Origin: Hydrogenophilales bacterium
Lineage (GTDB): Bacteria; Pseudomonadota; Gammaproteobacteria; Burkholderiales; Thiobacillaceae
DNA length: 64,000 nucleotides
Assembly (NCBI GenBank): GCA_016719465.1
Contig: JADJYY010000007.1
Location: 88,906 to 152,905, forward strand
Direction of reading: 5' to 3'
Shown here: positions 53,014-61,699 of the stretch, one piece after another
Layout of the letters: the number at the start of each line of letters is the position of its first letter
Numbering within the stretch: position 1 is the first letter of the stretch
Program-made: the position numbers and the translations under genes
The notes under the pieces: generated by a model
What the model was told of the DNA's origin: nothing
Database searches by the model: none
Seen by the model: the letters and a program-made list of their open reading frames with translations, nothing else

Positions 53014-53481
53014 ATGACCGATCAGCAACCCGAACAGCAAGCCATGCCCGTCTTCAACATTGAAAAGATCTACATCAAGGATCTTTCCGTGGAAGTGCCC
53101 AACGCCCCCGCCATCTTCCTGGATCGCGACCCGCCCCAGATCGACATGCAACTCAATACCCAGAGCGCGCCGGTGGACCAGGAAAACGGCATCTACCAGA
53201 CCATCCTGACCCTGACCATCAACGCCAAGATGAAGGACAAGGCCGCCTTTCTGGTGGAATTGCAGCAGGCCGGCATCTTCCGCATCCAGAACATTCCCAA
53301 GGAAGCCATGGAGCCGGCACTGGGCATCGGTTGCCCCAATATCCTGTTCCCCTACGCCCGCGAGGCCGTGTCCGACGCCGTGCTCAAGGCCGGCTTCCCA
53401 CCCCTGATGCTGCAGCCGGTCAACTTCGAGGTGCTGTACATGCAGCAGCAGCAACAGGCCCAGGGCCAGAAGCCCAACTAG
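53014..53481 (+). CDS. secB: protein-export chaperone SecB
   Basis: A 155-residue homotetrameric chaperone that keeps precursors unfolded for SecA. The family segments FNIEKIYIKDLSVEVPNAP, ILTLTINAKMKDK, GIFRIQNIP and NILFPYAREAVSDAV are intact. Followed 21 nt later by gpsA. Confidence 0.97.
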   Translation: MTDQQPEQQAMPVFNIEKIYIKDLSVEVPNAPAIFLDRDPPQIDMQLNTQSAPVDQENGIYQTILTLTINAKMKDKAAFLVELQQAGIFRIQNIPKEAMEPALGIGCPNILFPYAREAVSDAVLKAGFPPLMLQPVNFEVLYMQQQQQAQGQKPN

Positions 53482-53502
53482 GCGGCGCGAACGGGGCTCG
53501 CC

Positions 53503-54492
53503 GTGAGCATCGGGGTTCTCGGCGCCGGCGCCTGGGGCACGGCCCTGGCGATTCGCCTGGCCGGCCATGGGCCGGTAAAACTATGGACCCGCTCGGCGGA
53601 GCACGCCCTCGCCATGGAGCGGGAGCGGGAAAACCGCCGTTATCTGCCCGGTTTTCCCTTGCCGGAGGGGCTTGTGGCCTCCTCCGATCTGGCCGGCGTG
53701 GTGGCGGATGCGGATCTGCTCATCGCCGCCGTGCCCAGCAACGGATTCCGCTCCCTGGTCGTGTCCTTGCGCCAGTCGGGCATCGCCAGGCCCCTGGTCT
53801 GGCTGTGCAAGGGGCTGGAAACGGGCACCCGGAAACTCCCCCATGCCGTCCTGGCCGAGGCCTGGCCGGAGCATCCGCCCGCCGCCGTGCTGTCCGGGCC
53901 CAGCTTCGCCAAGGAAGTGGCCCAGGGCCTGCCCGCCGCCCTCACCGTGGCCAGCCCGGATGCCGAGTTCGCCCGCCGGGTGGCGCGGCGGCTGCATGAT
54001 CCCATGCTGCGCCTTTACTCCAGCACCGATGTGGCGGGGGTGGAACTGGGCGGCGCGGTGAAGAACGTCATCGCCATCGCCGCCGGCATCGCCGACGGCC
54101 TGGGTTTCGGCCTCAACGCCCGGGCCGCCCTCATCACCCGGGGGCTGGCCGAATTGACCCGGCTGGGCCTGAAGCTGGGCGGCCAGCCGGAAACCTTCAT
54201 GGGCCTGTCCGGCATGGGCGACCTGATCCTCACCTGCACCGGCGACCTGTCGCGCAACCGTCAGCTCGGTTTCCGCCTGGCGGCGGGTGAAAGCCTGGAA
54301 GGCGCCCTGCGCGAGCTGGGCCATGTGGCGGAAGGCGCCACCACCGCCATCGAGGTGGCCGCCCTGGCCCGGGAACTGGGTGTGGAGATGCCGATCACCG
54401 CGGCGGTGGCCCAGATACTCAAGCAGGAAATACCGCCGCGCGAAGCGGTCGCGGCCCTGCTGGCTCGAAACCTGAAGGACGAGGGCGCCTGA
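53503..54492 (+). CDS. gpsA: NAD(P)H-dependent glycerol-3-phosphate dehydrogenase
   Basis: A 329-residue enzyme making glycerol-3-phosphate for phospholipids. It has the dinucleotide-binding start IGVLGAGAWGTALAIRLA, GPSFAKEVAQGLP, catalytic-lysine region GGAVKNVIAIAAGI and GLSGMGDLILTCTGDLSRN. The start is GTG. Confidence 0.96.
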   Translation: MSIGVLGAGAWGTALAIRLAGHGPVKLWTRSAEHALAMERERENRRYLPGFPLPEGLVASSDLAGVVADADLLIAAVPSNGFRSLVVSLRQSGIARPLVWLCKGLETGTRKLPHAVLAEAWPEHPPAAVLSGPSFAKEVAQGLPAALTVASPDAEFARRVARRLHDPMLRLYSSTDVAGVELGGAVKNVIAIAAGIADGLGFGLNARAALITRGLAELTRLGLKLGGQPETFMGLSGMGDLILTCTGDLSRNRQLGFRLAAGESLEGALRELGHVAEGATTAIEVAALARELGVEMPITAAVAQILKQEIPPREAVAALLARNLKDEGA

Positions 54493-54507
54493 GAGCCTGT
54501 GAATAAA

Positions 54508-54666
54508 TCCCCCGCCCGCCCGGGGCGTGGGGGGGGGCGGGCGGCCCCGGGCGGGCCCGGGCGGGCGCGGGGGGCCGGCCCGGCGCGGGGGGGGGGGCGC
54601 GGCCCGCGCCCCTCGCCCCTCGCCCCGCCGGGCGCCGCGCCCCCCGCCCGGGCCGGGCCGGGGCGG
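54508..54666. other. extreme G/C low-complexity tract
   Basis: About 160 bp with no A and only three or four T, made of long G and C runs. It is far more extreme than anything else in the window. It falls between gpsA and the next gene and translates only to Gly/Ala/Pro/Arg repeats, so it is not credible coding sequence. It may be a real structured element or a badly called stretch. Confidence 0.75.
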
Positions 54667-54690
54667 TCTTCGGCGCTTCGGCCCGGATAT

Positions 54691-55584
54691 ATGCCCGAGC
54701 AAGCACCGCCACCCACGGAAACGAGCGCTTTCGAGCAGCGTCATGCCACCTGGGCGATGCTGCACGACCGATTCGGTCCGGCCCGTTCCTATCCCTTTGC
54801 CTGGCGCCTGCCGGAACTGGCCCGCGACCAGGGACGCCACGCCCGGCTCCGGGCCGCGCTGGCGCTGGGGCAGACGCTCTACGCCATGGGCCGTTTCCGC
54901 GAAGCGCTGGCCAGTCTTCCCGACCCCGGGACCCTGTCGCACGCGGACGAGTACCAACCGGGCGAGTACCAACCGGACGAGAACGAACTGGCCGCCGATC
55001 TCCTGGATCTGCATGCCCGTTGCCTGTGGCTGCAAGACGAGACGGCGGACGCGCCGCCCCTGGCCGAAGCCGCCCGATCGGCCCGGCCGCGAACCCTTCA
55101 TCGTCTGCGGGCGCGGGTTTCCATGCTCTGCCTGACTGACGCTGCCGAGGCCGCGCTGACCCTGGGCGCGGATTATCGGAATGCCGCCCGGGTGGCGGAG
55201 TCTGTTCCCGATCAGGCCTGGGCCGCCCTCTTTCTCCACTGGGCCCGTGCCCGGCTGGGCCGGGATGACGATCCCGCGCCCGCCCATGCCGCCCTCGCGC
55301 TGTTGCGGGGAATCGCCCCGGTGGACGCGGCGCGGGCTCAAGCGCTGCACGCGGAGGCCGCGTTCCACGTGTCTCCGGCCTGGGCGCTGACCTGGCTGGA
55401 CGAGGCCCTGGAGCAAATCGAGCGCCATGGCCAGCATCACCTCAAGGCGCGCCTGCTGGAATTGAAGGCTCGCGCGCTGGAGGCCAATGGCCTGCTGGGC
55501 GCATCCTCCCGCTTCCTCGAACTGGCCCGGGAAACCGCCCGGCGCCAGGGGGCTTGGCGATACCTGCATCGCATGGCAGTATGA
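54691..55584 (+). CDS. TPR-like helical protein
   Basis: The sensible start is the ATG at 54691 (MPEQAPPPTETSAFEQRH); reading further upstream enters the G/C tract. The 297 residues form helix pairs (LRAALALGQTLYAMGRFREALASL, ALHAEAAFHVSPAWALTWLDEALEQI) like degenerate tetratricopeptides. It contains a YQPGEYQPDENE duplication. No signal peptide. Function unknown. Confidence 0.65.
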   Translation: MPEQAPPPTETSAFEQRHATWAMLHDRFGPARSYPFAWRLPELARDQGRHARLRAALALGQTLYAMGRFREALASLPDPGTLSHADEYQPGEYQPDENELAADLLDLHARCLWLQDETADAPPLAEAARSARPRTLHRLRARVSMLCLTDAAEAALTLGADYRNAARVAESVPDQAWAALFLHWARARLGRDDDPAPAHAALALLRGIAPVDAARAQALHAEAAFHVSPAWALTWLDEALEQIERHGQHHLKARLLELKARALEANGLLGASSRFLELARETARRQGAWRYLHRMAV

Positions 55585-55610
55585 TGCAATGCACAAAAAC
55601 CTGATTCGCC

Positions 55611-57047
55611 ATGCCTCCCCTGTCTGAGACCCTCACCACACCCTTGTCTTCCCTGCTGCGAAGGGAGCCGGTGACCTGCCCGCCGGACATGCCGGTGCGC
55701 GCCGCGCTGGCCTTGATGCGACGCGAGCGGGTGGGTTCCATCCTGGTGGCGGACGCGGCCGGCCGGCCGGCCGGCGTGTTTACCCTGAACGACCTGCGCG
55801 ACCGGGTGGCGGTGGACGAATGCGACCTGGATCGGCCCATGAGCGCGGTCATGACCCGGAATCCGTTCTGCCTGGGCGGTGATGCCACCGCCATGGAAGC
55901 CGCCCTGGCCATGGCCCGGCGCCTGATCCACCACGTGGTGGTGACCTCGGCGGAAGGCGGCATCCTGGGCGTGGTGTCGGAAAAGGACCTGTTCGCCCTG
56001 CAGCGCCTGGGCGTGGGCAACATCGCCGCCGCCCTGGCGGATGCCCAGAATCTGGACACGCTGGTGACGGCGGCCGAGGACATTCGCAAGCTGGCGCGCA
56101 TGCTCATGGCCCAGGGGCTGGAGGCGGAACAGCTTACCCGCCTGGTTTCCGAACTCAACGACCAGCTCGCCCAGCGCATCCTCTACCTGGCGTTCGCCGA
56201 CGCCGGCCTGGAGGACATCTCCTGGTGCTGGCTGGCGCTCGGTTCCGAGGGCCGCTACGAGCAGACCCTGCTGACCGACCAGGACAACGGCCTGATCTTC
56301 GCGCCGCCCGAGGGAACCACCCCCGACGCCATGCGCGAGCGGCTGCTGCCGGTGGCGCGGCAGGTGAATCAATGGCTGGCCGCCTGCGGCTTTTCCCTGT
56401 GCAAGGGCGAAATCATGGCCGGCAATCCCAAGTGGTGCCTGTCCCTGGAAGAATGGCAGGCGACGTTTTCCGAATGGCTGTTCCGGGGTGATGCCCCGGT
56501 ATTGTTGAACGCCACCATCTTCTTCGACTTCCGCGCCCTGGCCGGCGACGCGGGCCTGGCCGGATCGCTGCGGGCGTGGCTGATCGACAAGGTCAAGGGC
56601 AACCGCCGTTTCCTCAAGCTCATGACCCTCAATGCCCTGGGCAACCGGCCGCCGCTGGGATTGGTGCGGGATTTCGTCACCGACGGCGAGGGTGGGGCCG
56701 CCGGTACCCTGGACCTCAAGATCAACGGCGCCACCCTGTTCGTGGACGCGGCGCGCATCTTCGCCCTGGCCGCCGGTCTCGCCGATACCACCACCGCGGC
56801 GCGCCTGCGCGCCGCAGCCGCCACCTGGAAGATGGACGAGGCCGAGGTGGGCGGCTGGGTGGAGGCGTTCCATCATATCCAGCAGTTGCGCCTGCGCCTG
56901 CACCAGCAGCAACTGGCCCATGGCCAGCCCCTCAGCAACCGGGTGGCGCCGGACGACCTTTCCACCCTGGACCGCACCTTCCTCAAGGAAGCCCTGCGCC
57001 AGGCCAAGAAGCTGCAAGGCAGGCTGGAAGGCTTCTTCCAGTTCTGA
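55611..57047 (+). CDS. CBS-domain protein with DUF294 nucleotidyltransferase-like domain
   Basis: A 478-residue cytoplasmic protein. A CBS pair (about residues 10-130) is followed by a helical linker and the DUF294 core GSEGRYEQTLLTDQDNG, which carries the nucleotidyltransferase-like acidic motif, then a DUF294 C-terminal domain. Such proteins are often encoded beside ActP-type symporters and their two-component systems. Here it converges on an orphan histidine kinase. Confidence 0.9.
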   Translation: MPPLSETLTTPLSSLLRREPVTCPPDMPVRAALALMRRERVGSILVADAAGRPAGVFTLNDLRDRVAVDECDLDRPMSAVMTRNPFCLGGDATAMEAALAMARRLIHHVVVTSAEGGILGVVSEKDLFALQRLGVGNIAAALADAQNLDTLVTAAEDIRKLARMLMAQGLEAEQLTRLVSELNDQLAQRILYLAFADAGLEDISWCWLALGSEGRYEQTLLTDQDNGLIFAPPEGTTPDAMRERLLPVARQVNQWLAACGFSLCKGEIMAGNPKWCLSLEEWQATFSEWLFRGDAPVLLNATIFFDFRALAGDAGLAGSLRAWLIDKVKGNRRFLKLMTLNALGNRPPLGLVRDFVTDGEGGAAGTLDLKINGATLFVDAARIFALAAGLADTTTAARLRAAAATWKMDEAEVGGWVEAFHHIQQLRLRLHQQQLAHGQPLSNRVAPDDLSTLDRTFLKEALRQAKKLQGRLEGFFQF

Positions 57048-57069
57048 GCGCCTCGGGGCGGCGGGGCCG

Positions 57070-58455
57070 CTAACCCGGGTTGCCCGCCGAGCCGTGGTGG
57101 GGAAAACGGATCGTAAACAGGGCGCCCGCGTTGCCTTCGCCCTCGCCGGCGTGGACCGAGGCGCCATGGCGCAGCGCCACCTCCTGCACGATGGCCAGGC
57201 CCAGGCCGCTTCCCGGTTGACCGCTGCCGGGGATGCGGTGGAAGCGTTCGAACACGAGTTCCCGCTGCTCGGGCGGGATGCCCGGGCCGTCGTCTTCCAC
57301 CTCCAGCCAGGCCGAATCCCCGTAGCCCACCCGCACGGTGATGTGGCCGCCCTCGGGGGTGTAGCGGATGGCGTTGTCCAGCAGGTTGTCGATCAGATCC
57401 CGCAGGCTGGCCTCGTTGCCCTTGATGGGAATCTGCCGGTCGATGCCTTCGAAGCCCAGGTCGATGTTCTTGCGCAGGGCCTCGGGCACCCAGTGGGCCG
57501 CCGTGTCCTGGGCCACCCGGTGCAGGTCCAGCAGTTCCATGGGCGCGTTGAGGCGGGCCTCCGGCTCGTTGCGGGCCAGGGTCAGGAGCTGGTTGACCAG
57601 GTGGCTGCAGCGCTGGGCGCCGTCGCAGATGCGGCCCAGGGCCTCGCGCACCGGTTCGGCCAGGGGTTCCCGCTTTGCCAGTTCCGCCTGGGACTTGAGG
57701 CCGGCGAAGGGCGTGCGCAACTGGTGGGCGGCGTCTGCCACGAAGCGGCGCTGGGCGTCCATCATGGCTTTCAGGCGTTCGATCAGCGCGTTCACCTCCA
57801 GGATTAGGGGGCGTACTTCGCCGGGCGCCCGGGTCTCGTCCAGGGGCCGCAGGTCGTTGCGCGGCCGGCCCGCCACTTCCCGGCGCAGCCGCTCCAGGGG
57901 GTCGAAGCCGCGCTTGAGTCCGATCCACACCGCGACGCCGGCGATGACGATGAACATGAACTGGGGAATGACGATGTTGCCCAGGATGCTGCGCCCCAGG
58001 CTGAGGCGCGAATCGACGGGCTCCGCCACCTGGACCAGGATGGTTTCGCCGGTGGTCAGGGTGACCTGGAGGCTGACCAGGCGCAGTTTCCGGCCCTGGA
58101 ACTGGGTGTCGCGCAACTGGGGCGCCCGCAACTGATAGTCCGCCGGCCGCGGGGTCGGCAGCCGTCCGCTGGCGGCGATCTTGCGACCCCACTCGTCATG
58201 CAGGGAGAAGCGGAACTCGCCCTCGCTCTCGGGAAACAGCCGGTAGAGCGCCGCCACGTCGCCATCCGGATGCAGGGTATAGCGGCTGGCCAGCAGACGC
58301 GCCCGCTCCATCAGCACGAGATCATAGGGTTTGTTGGACAGGGTCACCGCCGCCATGTAGCCGGTCACCGTGGAGAACAGCAGCAGCAGGAACAGGGGCG
58401 TGAACAGCCAGTTGACCAGCTGGTGGCGCAGGGAAGGCGTGTCGTCTTCTTGCAT
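57070..58455 (-). CDS. orphan sensor histidine kinase, TctE/QseC-like
   Basis: A 461-residue membrane kinase from the ATG at 58455 (a TTG at 58494 would add 13 residues). Two membrane segments (about 15-40 and 155-180) enclose a periplasmic 2CSK-type sensor. HAMP follows, then the H-box FVADAAHQLRTPFAGL, N-box DNLLDNAIRYTPEGG, G1 VEDDGPGIP and G2 GSGLGLAIV. No regulator is adjacent; moaD lies upstream. The orphan regulator at 4311-4974 is the best partner, and the two would be adjacent if the segment between were inverted. Confidence 0.9.
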   Translation of the reverse strand: MQEDDTPSLRHQLVNWLFTPLFLLLLFSTVTGYMAAVTLSNKPYDLVLMERARLLASRYTLHPDGDVAALYRLFPESEGEFRFSLHDEWGRKIAASGRLPTPRPADYQLRAPQLRDTQFQGRKLRLVSLQVTLTTGETILVQVAEPVDSRLSLGRSILGNIVIPQFMFIVIAGVAVWIGLKRGFDPLERLRREVAGRPRNDLRPLDETRAPGEVRPLILEVNALIERLKAMMDAQRRFVADAAHQLRTPFAGLKSQAELAKREPLAEPVREALGRICDGAQRCSHLVNQLLTLARNEPEARLNAPMELLDLHRVAQDTAAHWVPEALRKNIDLGFEGIDRQIPIKGNEASLRDLIDNLLDNAIRYTPEGGHITVRVGYGDSAWLEVEDDGPGIPPEQRELVFERFHRIPGSGQPGSGLGLAIVQEVALRHGASVHAGEGEGNAGALFTIRFPHHGSAGNPG

Positions 58456-58525
58456 GACGGAACGGGCCGGGGGGTCCGGATCTCCCCGCTTCAAAGCGAC
58501 GGGAGGCTCGGCCTGGCCGGGAACA

Positions 58526-58783
58526 TCAGCCGCCGGTCACCGGCGGGAAAATGGCCACTTCATCCTGGTCCCGCAGCCGGGCTTCCGGCCCCGCGATATC
58601 CTGGTTGACCGCCATGCGGAAGGCGCGCCCTTCCGCCAGTTCCTCGGACCAGACGCCCCCGCGGCGGCGCAGTTCGGCCAGCAGGTCGGCCAGGCTCGGC
58701 TCCGCCTGGGCGAGGGAGAGGACTTCCCGGTCCAGGCCGAGAACTTCCCGCAGGCGGGCGAAATAGAGAAGGCGGATATTCAT
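58526..58783 (-). CDS. moaD: molybdopterin synthase sulfur carrier MoaD
   Basis: An 85-residue ubiquitin-like protein ending in the required Gly-Gly (FPPVTGG), which is adenylated and thiocarboxylated before giving sulfur to MoaE. It begins MNIRLLYFARLREVLG after GGAG. Its partner moaE is 53 kb away on the opposite strand. Confidence 0.93.
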   Translation of the reverse strand: MNIRLLYFARLREVLGLDREVLSLAQAEPSLADLLAELRRRGGVWSEELAEGRAFRMAVNQDIAGPEARLRDQDEVAIFPPVTGG

Positions 58784-58820
58784 GGTGTCGGCTCCGAGGG
58801 GAAGGGCGAGCTTAACGTGA

Positions 58821-58872
58821 AAGTCGCAAGGCGACTTCTCGAAGCGCCCCTCTCGAGCAAGCGGGAGAGGGG
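58821..58872. repeat. double-hairpin intergenic repeat between mobB and moaD
   Basis: A palindrome AAGTCGC-AAG-GCGACTT (58821-58837) and a second stem CCCCTCTC/GAGAGGGG (58847-58872) with a 10-nt loop. The second part resembles a GC-rich palindrome that is common between genes of many proteobacteria. It could act as a weak bidirectional terminator or an RNA-stability element. Confidence 0.6.
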
Positions 58873-58895
58873 CCGGGGGTGACGGTCGGCGGGTC

Positions 58896-59408
58896 TCATC
58901 GCCGGACCCAGTCCTGGATGAAGGTGGCGATGGCCTCCAGGTCGTCCGGGTGGAAGCGGGGCAGGTCGCCGGGCGGCGTTCCGTCGGCCGCCACCGCGAT
59001 GCAGCGGGAATCCTCCGGGTGCAGCCAGGGTTTGGCGTTGGCGGCGCGCCAGACCTCGATCTTGGCCAGGTCGGCATGCCTGTAGCCTTCCACCAGAACC
59101 AGATCGCAGGGCGACAGGCGGGCGAGGTGGGCGGCGAGATCCGGCTCCGGTTCGCCGCGCAGCTCGCCCACCAGCATCCAGCGATGGGGCGAGGTCAACA
59201 GCACCTCGCTGGCGCCGGCCCGTCGATGCCGCCAGGAATCCTTGCCCGGCACATCCACCTCGAAATCGTGGTGGCTTTGCTTGATGACCGACACGCGCAA
59301 GCCCGCCGCGCCGAGGCGGGGCAACAGGCGTTCGATGAGGGTGGTTTTCCCGGCGCCGCTGTAGCCGGCGAATCCCAATACTTTCATGCGGGGCGAGGGC
59401 TTGGTCAT
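58896..59408 (-). CDS. mobB: molybdopterin-guanine dinucleotide biosynthesis protein MobB
   Basis: A 170-residue GTP-binding protein, here started at 59408 (MTKPSPRMKVLGF). Walker A is GYSGAGKTTLIERLLPRL, followed by VSVIKQSHHDFEVDVPGKDSWRHRRAGA and LVLVEGYRHADLAKIEVWR. It assists MobA in attaching GMP to molybdopterin. It is divergent from moaA. Confidence 0.93.
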   Translation of the reverse strand: MTKPSPRMKVLGFAGYSGAGKTTLIERLLPRLGAAGLRVSVIKQSHHDFEVDVPGKDSWRHRRAGASEVLLTSPHRWMLVGELRGEPEPDLAAHLARLSPCDLVLVEGYRHADLAKIEVWRAANAKPWLHPEDSRCIAVAADGTPPGDLPRFHPDDLEAIATFIQDWVRR

Positions 59409-59460
59409 GGATGAAAAGGGCTGGTGGACGCCATGTTGGCGGAAGCGATTCGCCCGACTC

Positions 59461-59505
59461 ATGATTCAGATCAAGGCGGACAGGTTTACTCTTGCCGAAG
59501 ATCAA
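59461..59505. promoter_or_regulatory. two FNR/ANR-like sites between mobB and moaA
   Basis: ATGAT-TCAG-ATCAA (59461-59474; 9 of 10 consensus positions) and TTGCC-GAAG-ATCAA (59492-59505; 8 of 10) against TTGAT-N4-ATCAA. The centres are 31 bp apart. A -10-like TATAAC follows at 59552-59557 toward moaA, putting the nearer site about 65 bp upstream of a possible start. They may serve either divergent gene. Confidence 0.45.
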
Positions 59506-59574
59506 GAACCGCGCTTCACTGTCATCAGGCAAACGGCTACATTTTGCCGCGTATAACAGGTCGATAGAAAGCTT

Positions 59575-60549
59575 ATGAACACCCTGGTTGATCGCTTTGG
59601 ACGACGCATCGAATACCTCCGGCTCTCCGTCACGGATCGCTGCGACCTGCGTTGCGCCTATTGCATCCCGGAGGGCTTCAAGGGCTTCGAGGAACCCGAC
59701 CACTGGCTCACCTTCGACGAGATCGAGCGCCTGATCCGCCTGTTCGCCGACCTGGGCCTCAAGCGCCTGCGCCTCACCGGCGGCGAACCCCTGCTGCGCA
59801 AGAACATTACCGATCTGTGCCGGCGCGTCGCCGCCATTCCCGGCATCGAGGACCTGTCCATCTCCACCAACGCCACCCAGTTGGCGCACATGGCCCGGGA
59901 CCTGAAGCAGGCCGGCGTCACCCGCCTCAACGTCAGCCTGGACTCCCTGCGTCCGGAAGGCGTGGAGAGGATCAACGGCCGCCCGGTGCTGGACAAGATC
60001 CTGGCCGGCCTGGACGCCGGCCGCGACGCCGGCTTCAGGCCCATCAAGGTCAACATGGTGGCCATGCGGGAAAACGCCGACGAGATCGACGACATCGTCG
60101 CCTACTGCATGGAAAAGGGCTTCGTGCTGCGCCTCATCGAGGTCATGCCCATGGGCGACACCGCCCGCAAGATGGGCTACGTGGACCTGCAGCCGGTGAA
60201 AGCCCGTCTGCAGAAGCGTTTCGGCCTGGTCGACACCGTCCTTTCCGGCGGCGGTCCGGCCCGCTACCTGGGCACGCCCGACGGTGGTTTCACCGTCGGC
60301 TTCATCACCCCCATCTCCCAGCACTTCTGCGAAACCTGCAACCGGGTCCGCCTCACCGTGGACGGCATCCTGCACCTCTGCCTGGGCCAGGAAGAGCGCA
60401 TGGACTTCCGCACCCTCATGCGCGGCGGCGCCACGGACAAGGAAATCACCGAGGCCATCCGCCTGGCCATCGACCTGAAGCCGGAACGCCACGAGTTCAC
60501 CGAAGCCCCGCAAAAGCTGGTGCGCTTCATGAGCATGACCGGCGGCTGA
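59575..60549 (+). CDS. moaA: GTP 3',8-cyclase MoaA
   Basis: A 324-residue radical-SAM enzyme for the first step of molybdenum cofactor synthesis. The SAM cluster is CDLRCAYC, the second cluster uses FCETCNRVRLTVDG with a later Cys (LHLC), and the protein ends with the Gly-Gly (SMTGG) essential in MoaA. Preceded by two FNR-like sites. Confidence 0.96.
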   Translation: MNTLVDRFGRRIEYLRLSVTDRCDLRCAYCIPEGFKGFEEPDHWLTFDEIERLIRLFADLGLKRLRLTGGEPLLRKNITDLCRRVAAIPGIEDLSISTNATQLAHMARDLKQAGVTRLNVSLDSLRPEGVERINGRPVLDKILAGLDAGRDAGFRPIKVNMVAMRENADEIDDIVAYCMEKGFVLRLIEVMPMGDTARKMGYVDLQPVKARLQKRFGLVDTVLSGGGPARYLGTPDGGFTVGFITPISQHFCETCNRVRLTVDGILHLCLGQEERMDFRTLMRGGATDKEITEAIRLAIDLKPERHEFTEAPQKLVRFMSMTGG

Positions 60550-60598
60550 ACCCGAACCGGCTCGCCCCGCTTATCCTGGAGCGAACTCCAGGTCGCGA

Positions 60599-61489
60599 TT
60601 ACCCAACCAGCTTCCCGCCCCGCACCGCCGGCAGATTCTCGCGCCGCCAGTTCCGGCGCGCCCACCACCAGAATTCGCCCAAGGTTCCAACGGCATCACC
60701 CGCGTCCATCCCGAGGAAGCGCGCCGCCCGCAACAAGGCCGGCAAGGGATCGGCATCATCGATCGGCGCCGCCAGGGTCTGCTTGGACAGCTTCTCCCCC
60801 AACCCATCCAGCACCACCGGCAAGTGCAGGTAAACCGGCGTGGCATGGCCCAGGGCCTGTTGCAACACGATCTGGCGCGGCGTCGAGGCCAGCAGGTCGG
60901 CGCCCCGCACCACATGGGTGATGCCCTGCTCGGCATCGTCCACCACCACCGCCAACTGGTAGGCGAACACCCCGTCGGCCCGCTTCAGCACGAAATCACC
61001 GCATTCCGCCGCGATATCGCAGGCGACCCGGCCCAGCAGCACATCCTGAAATACCACCCGGCGATCCGGCGCGAGGAAACGCCACGCCGCCCCCTCGCCC
61101 GCCGGCCGGCCCCGGCAGGTGCCCGGATAGACCGGGCCATCCACGCCCATCCGGGCGAATTCCGCGATGGCCTTGCGGGTGCACGCGCAGCCATACACCC
61201 GGCCCGCCGCAACCAGCCGCTCCAGGGCCGCCTGATAGGCCTCCCCGCGCCGGCCCTGCCACATCACCGGCCCGTCCCACTCGAAACCATAGGCCTCCAG
61301 GCTGCGCAGGATCGCATCCGCCGCGCCCGCCACCACGCGCGGCGGGTCCACGTCCTCCATGCGCACCAGCCACGCGCCATCATGGGCGCGGGCGTCCAGA
61401 TGGCTGCCCAGGGCGGCCACCAGGGAACCGAAGTGGAGCGGTCCCGAGGGGGTGGGGGCGAAGCGGCCGCGATAGGGGGATGGATTCAT
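60599..61489 (-). CDS. gluQ: glutamyl-Q tRNA(Asp) synthetase
   Basis: A 296-residue paralogue of the GluRS catalytic domain that attaches glutamate to queuosine 34 of tRNA-Asp. The start at 61489 follows a GGAGG-like site; the class I signature is FAPTPSGPLHFGSL and the KMSKS-like loop is EKLSKQTL. Zinc-binding residues (YGCACTRK, YPGTCRG) are present. Confidence 0.94.
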   Translation of the reverse strand: MNPSPYRGRFAPTPSGPLHFGSLVAALGSHLDARAHDGAWLVRMEDVDPPRVVAGAADAILRSLEAYGFEWDGPVMWQGRRGEAYQAALERLVAAGRVYGCACTRKAIAEFARMGVDGPVYPGTCRGRPAGEGAAWRFLAPDRRVVFQDVLLGRVACDIAAECGDFVLKRADGVFAYQLAVVVDDAEQGITHVVRGADLLASTPRQIVLQQALGHATPVYLHLPVVLDGLGEKLSKQTLAAPIDDADPLPALLRAARFLGMDAGDAVGTLGEFWWWARRNWRRENLPAVRGGKLVG

Positions 61490-61699
61490 GGCGGGAGGAT
61501 ACATTTTCCCGCAGAGGGTAATTCCTTCGGGAATCTGATCTGGTGGGGGGCCGAATCTCGGCCATATGTGGATTTCCACATAAGGCCGAATTCCGGTCAC
61601 ATGACGTTTCAAGTTCAACCAGGCTGGCCGCTATTAAAGAAAACGGCCCCAACTTTTATTAGCGCCCCGACAAATTAAAGCCGGCTTTAATAGCTCGGC
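61490..61699. other. palindrome-rich intergenic region at the start of the accessory segment
   Basis: Contains TATGTGGA/TCCACATA flanking a TT centre (61564-61581), repeated GGCCGAAT units around it, the perfect 16-bp palindrome TTAAAGCCGGCTTTAA (61675-61690), and CTATTAAAG (61631-61639) matched by CTTTAATAG (61685-61693). No gene is seen. Such features suggest mobile-element ends or recombination sites. Confidence 0.5.

Noticed and set aside
54499..54690. N-terminal extension of the TPR-like protein through the G/C tract
   Set aside because: The extension would be only Gly, Ala, Pro and Arg; the ATG at 54691 gives ordinary sequence.
53581..55596. A 671-codon minus-strand frame opposite gpsA and the TPR-like gene
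   Set aside because: It runs through the G/C tract and has no recognisable domain or ribosome site.
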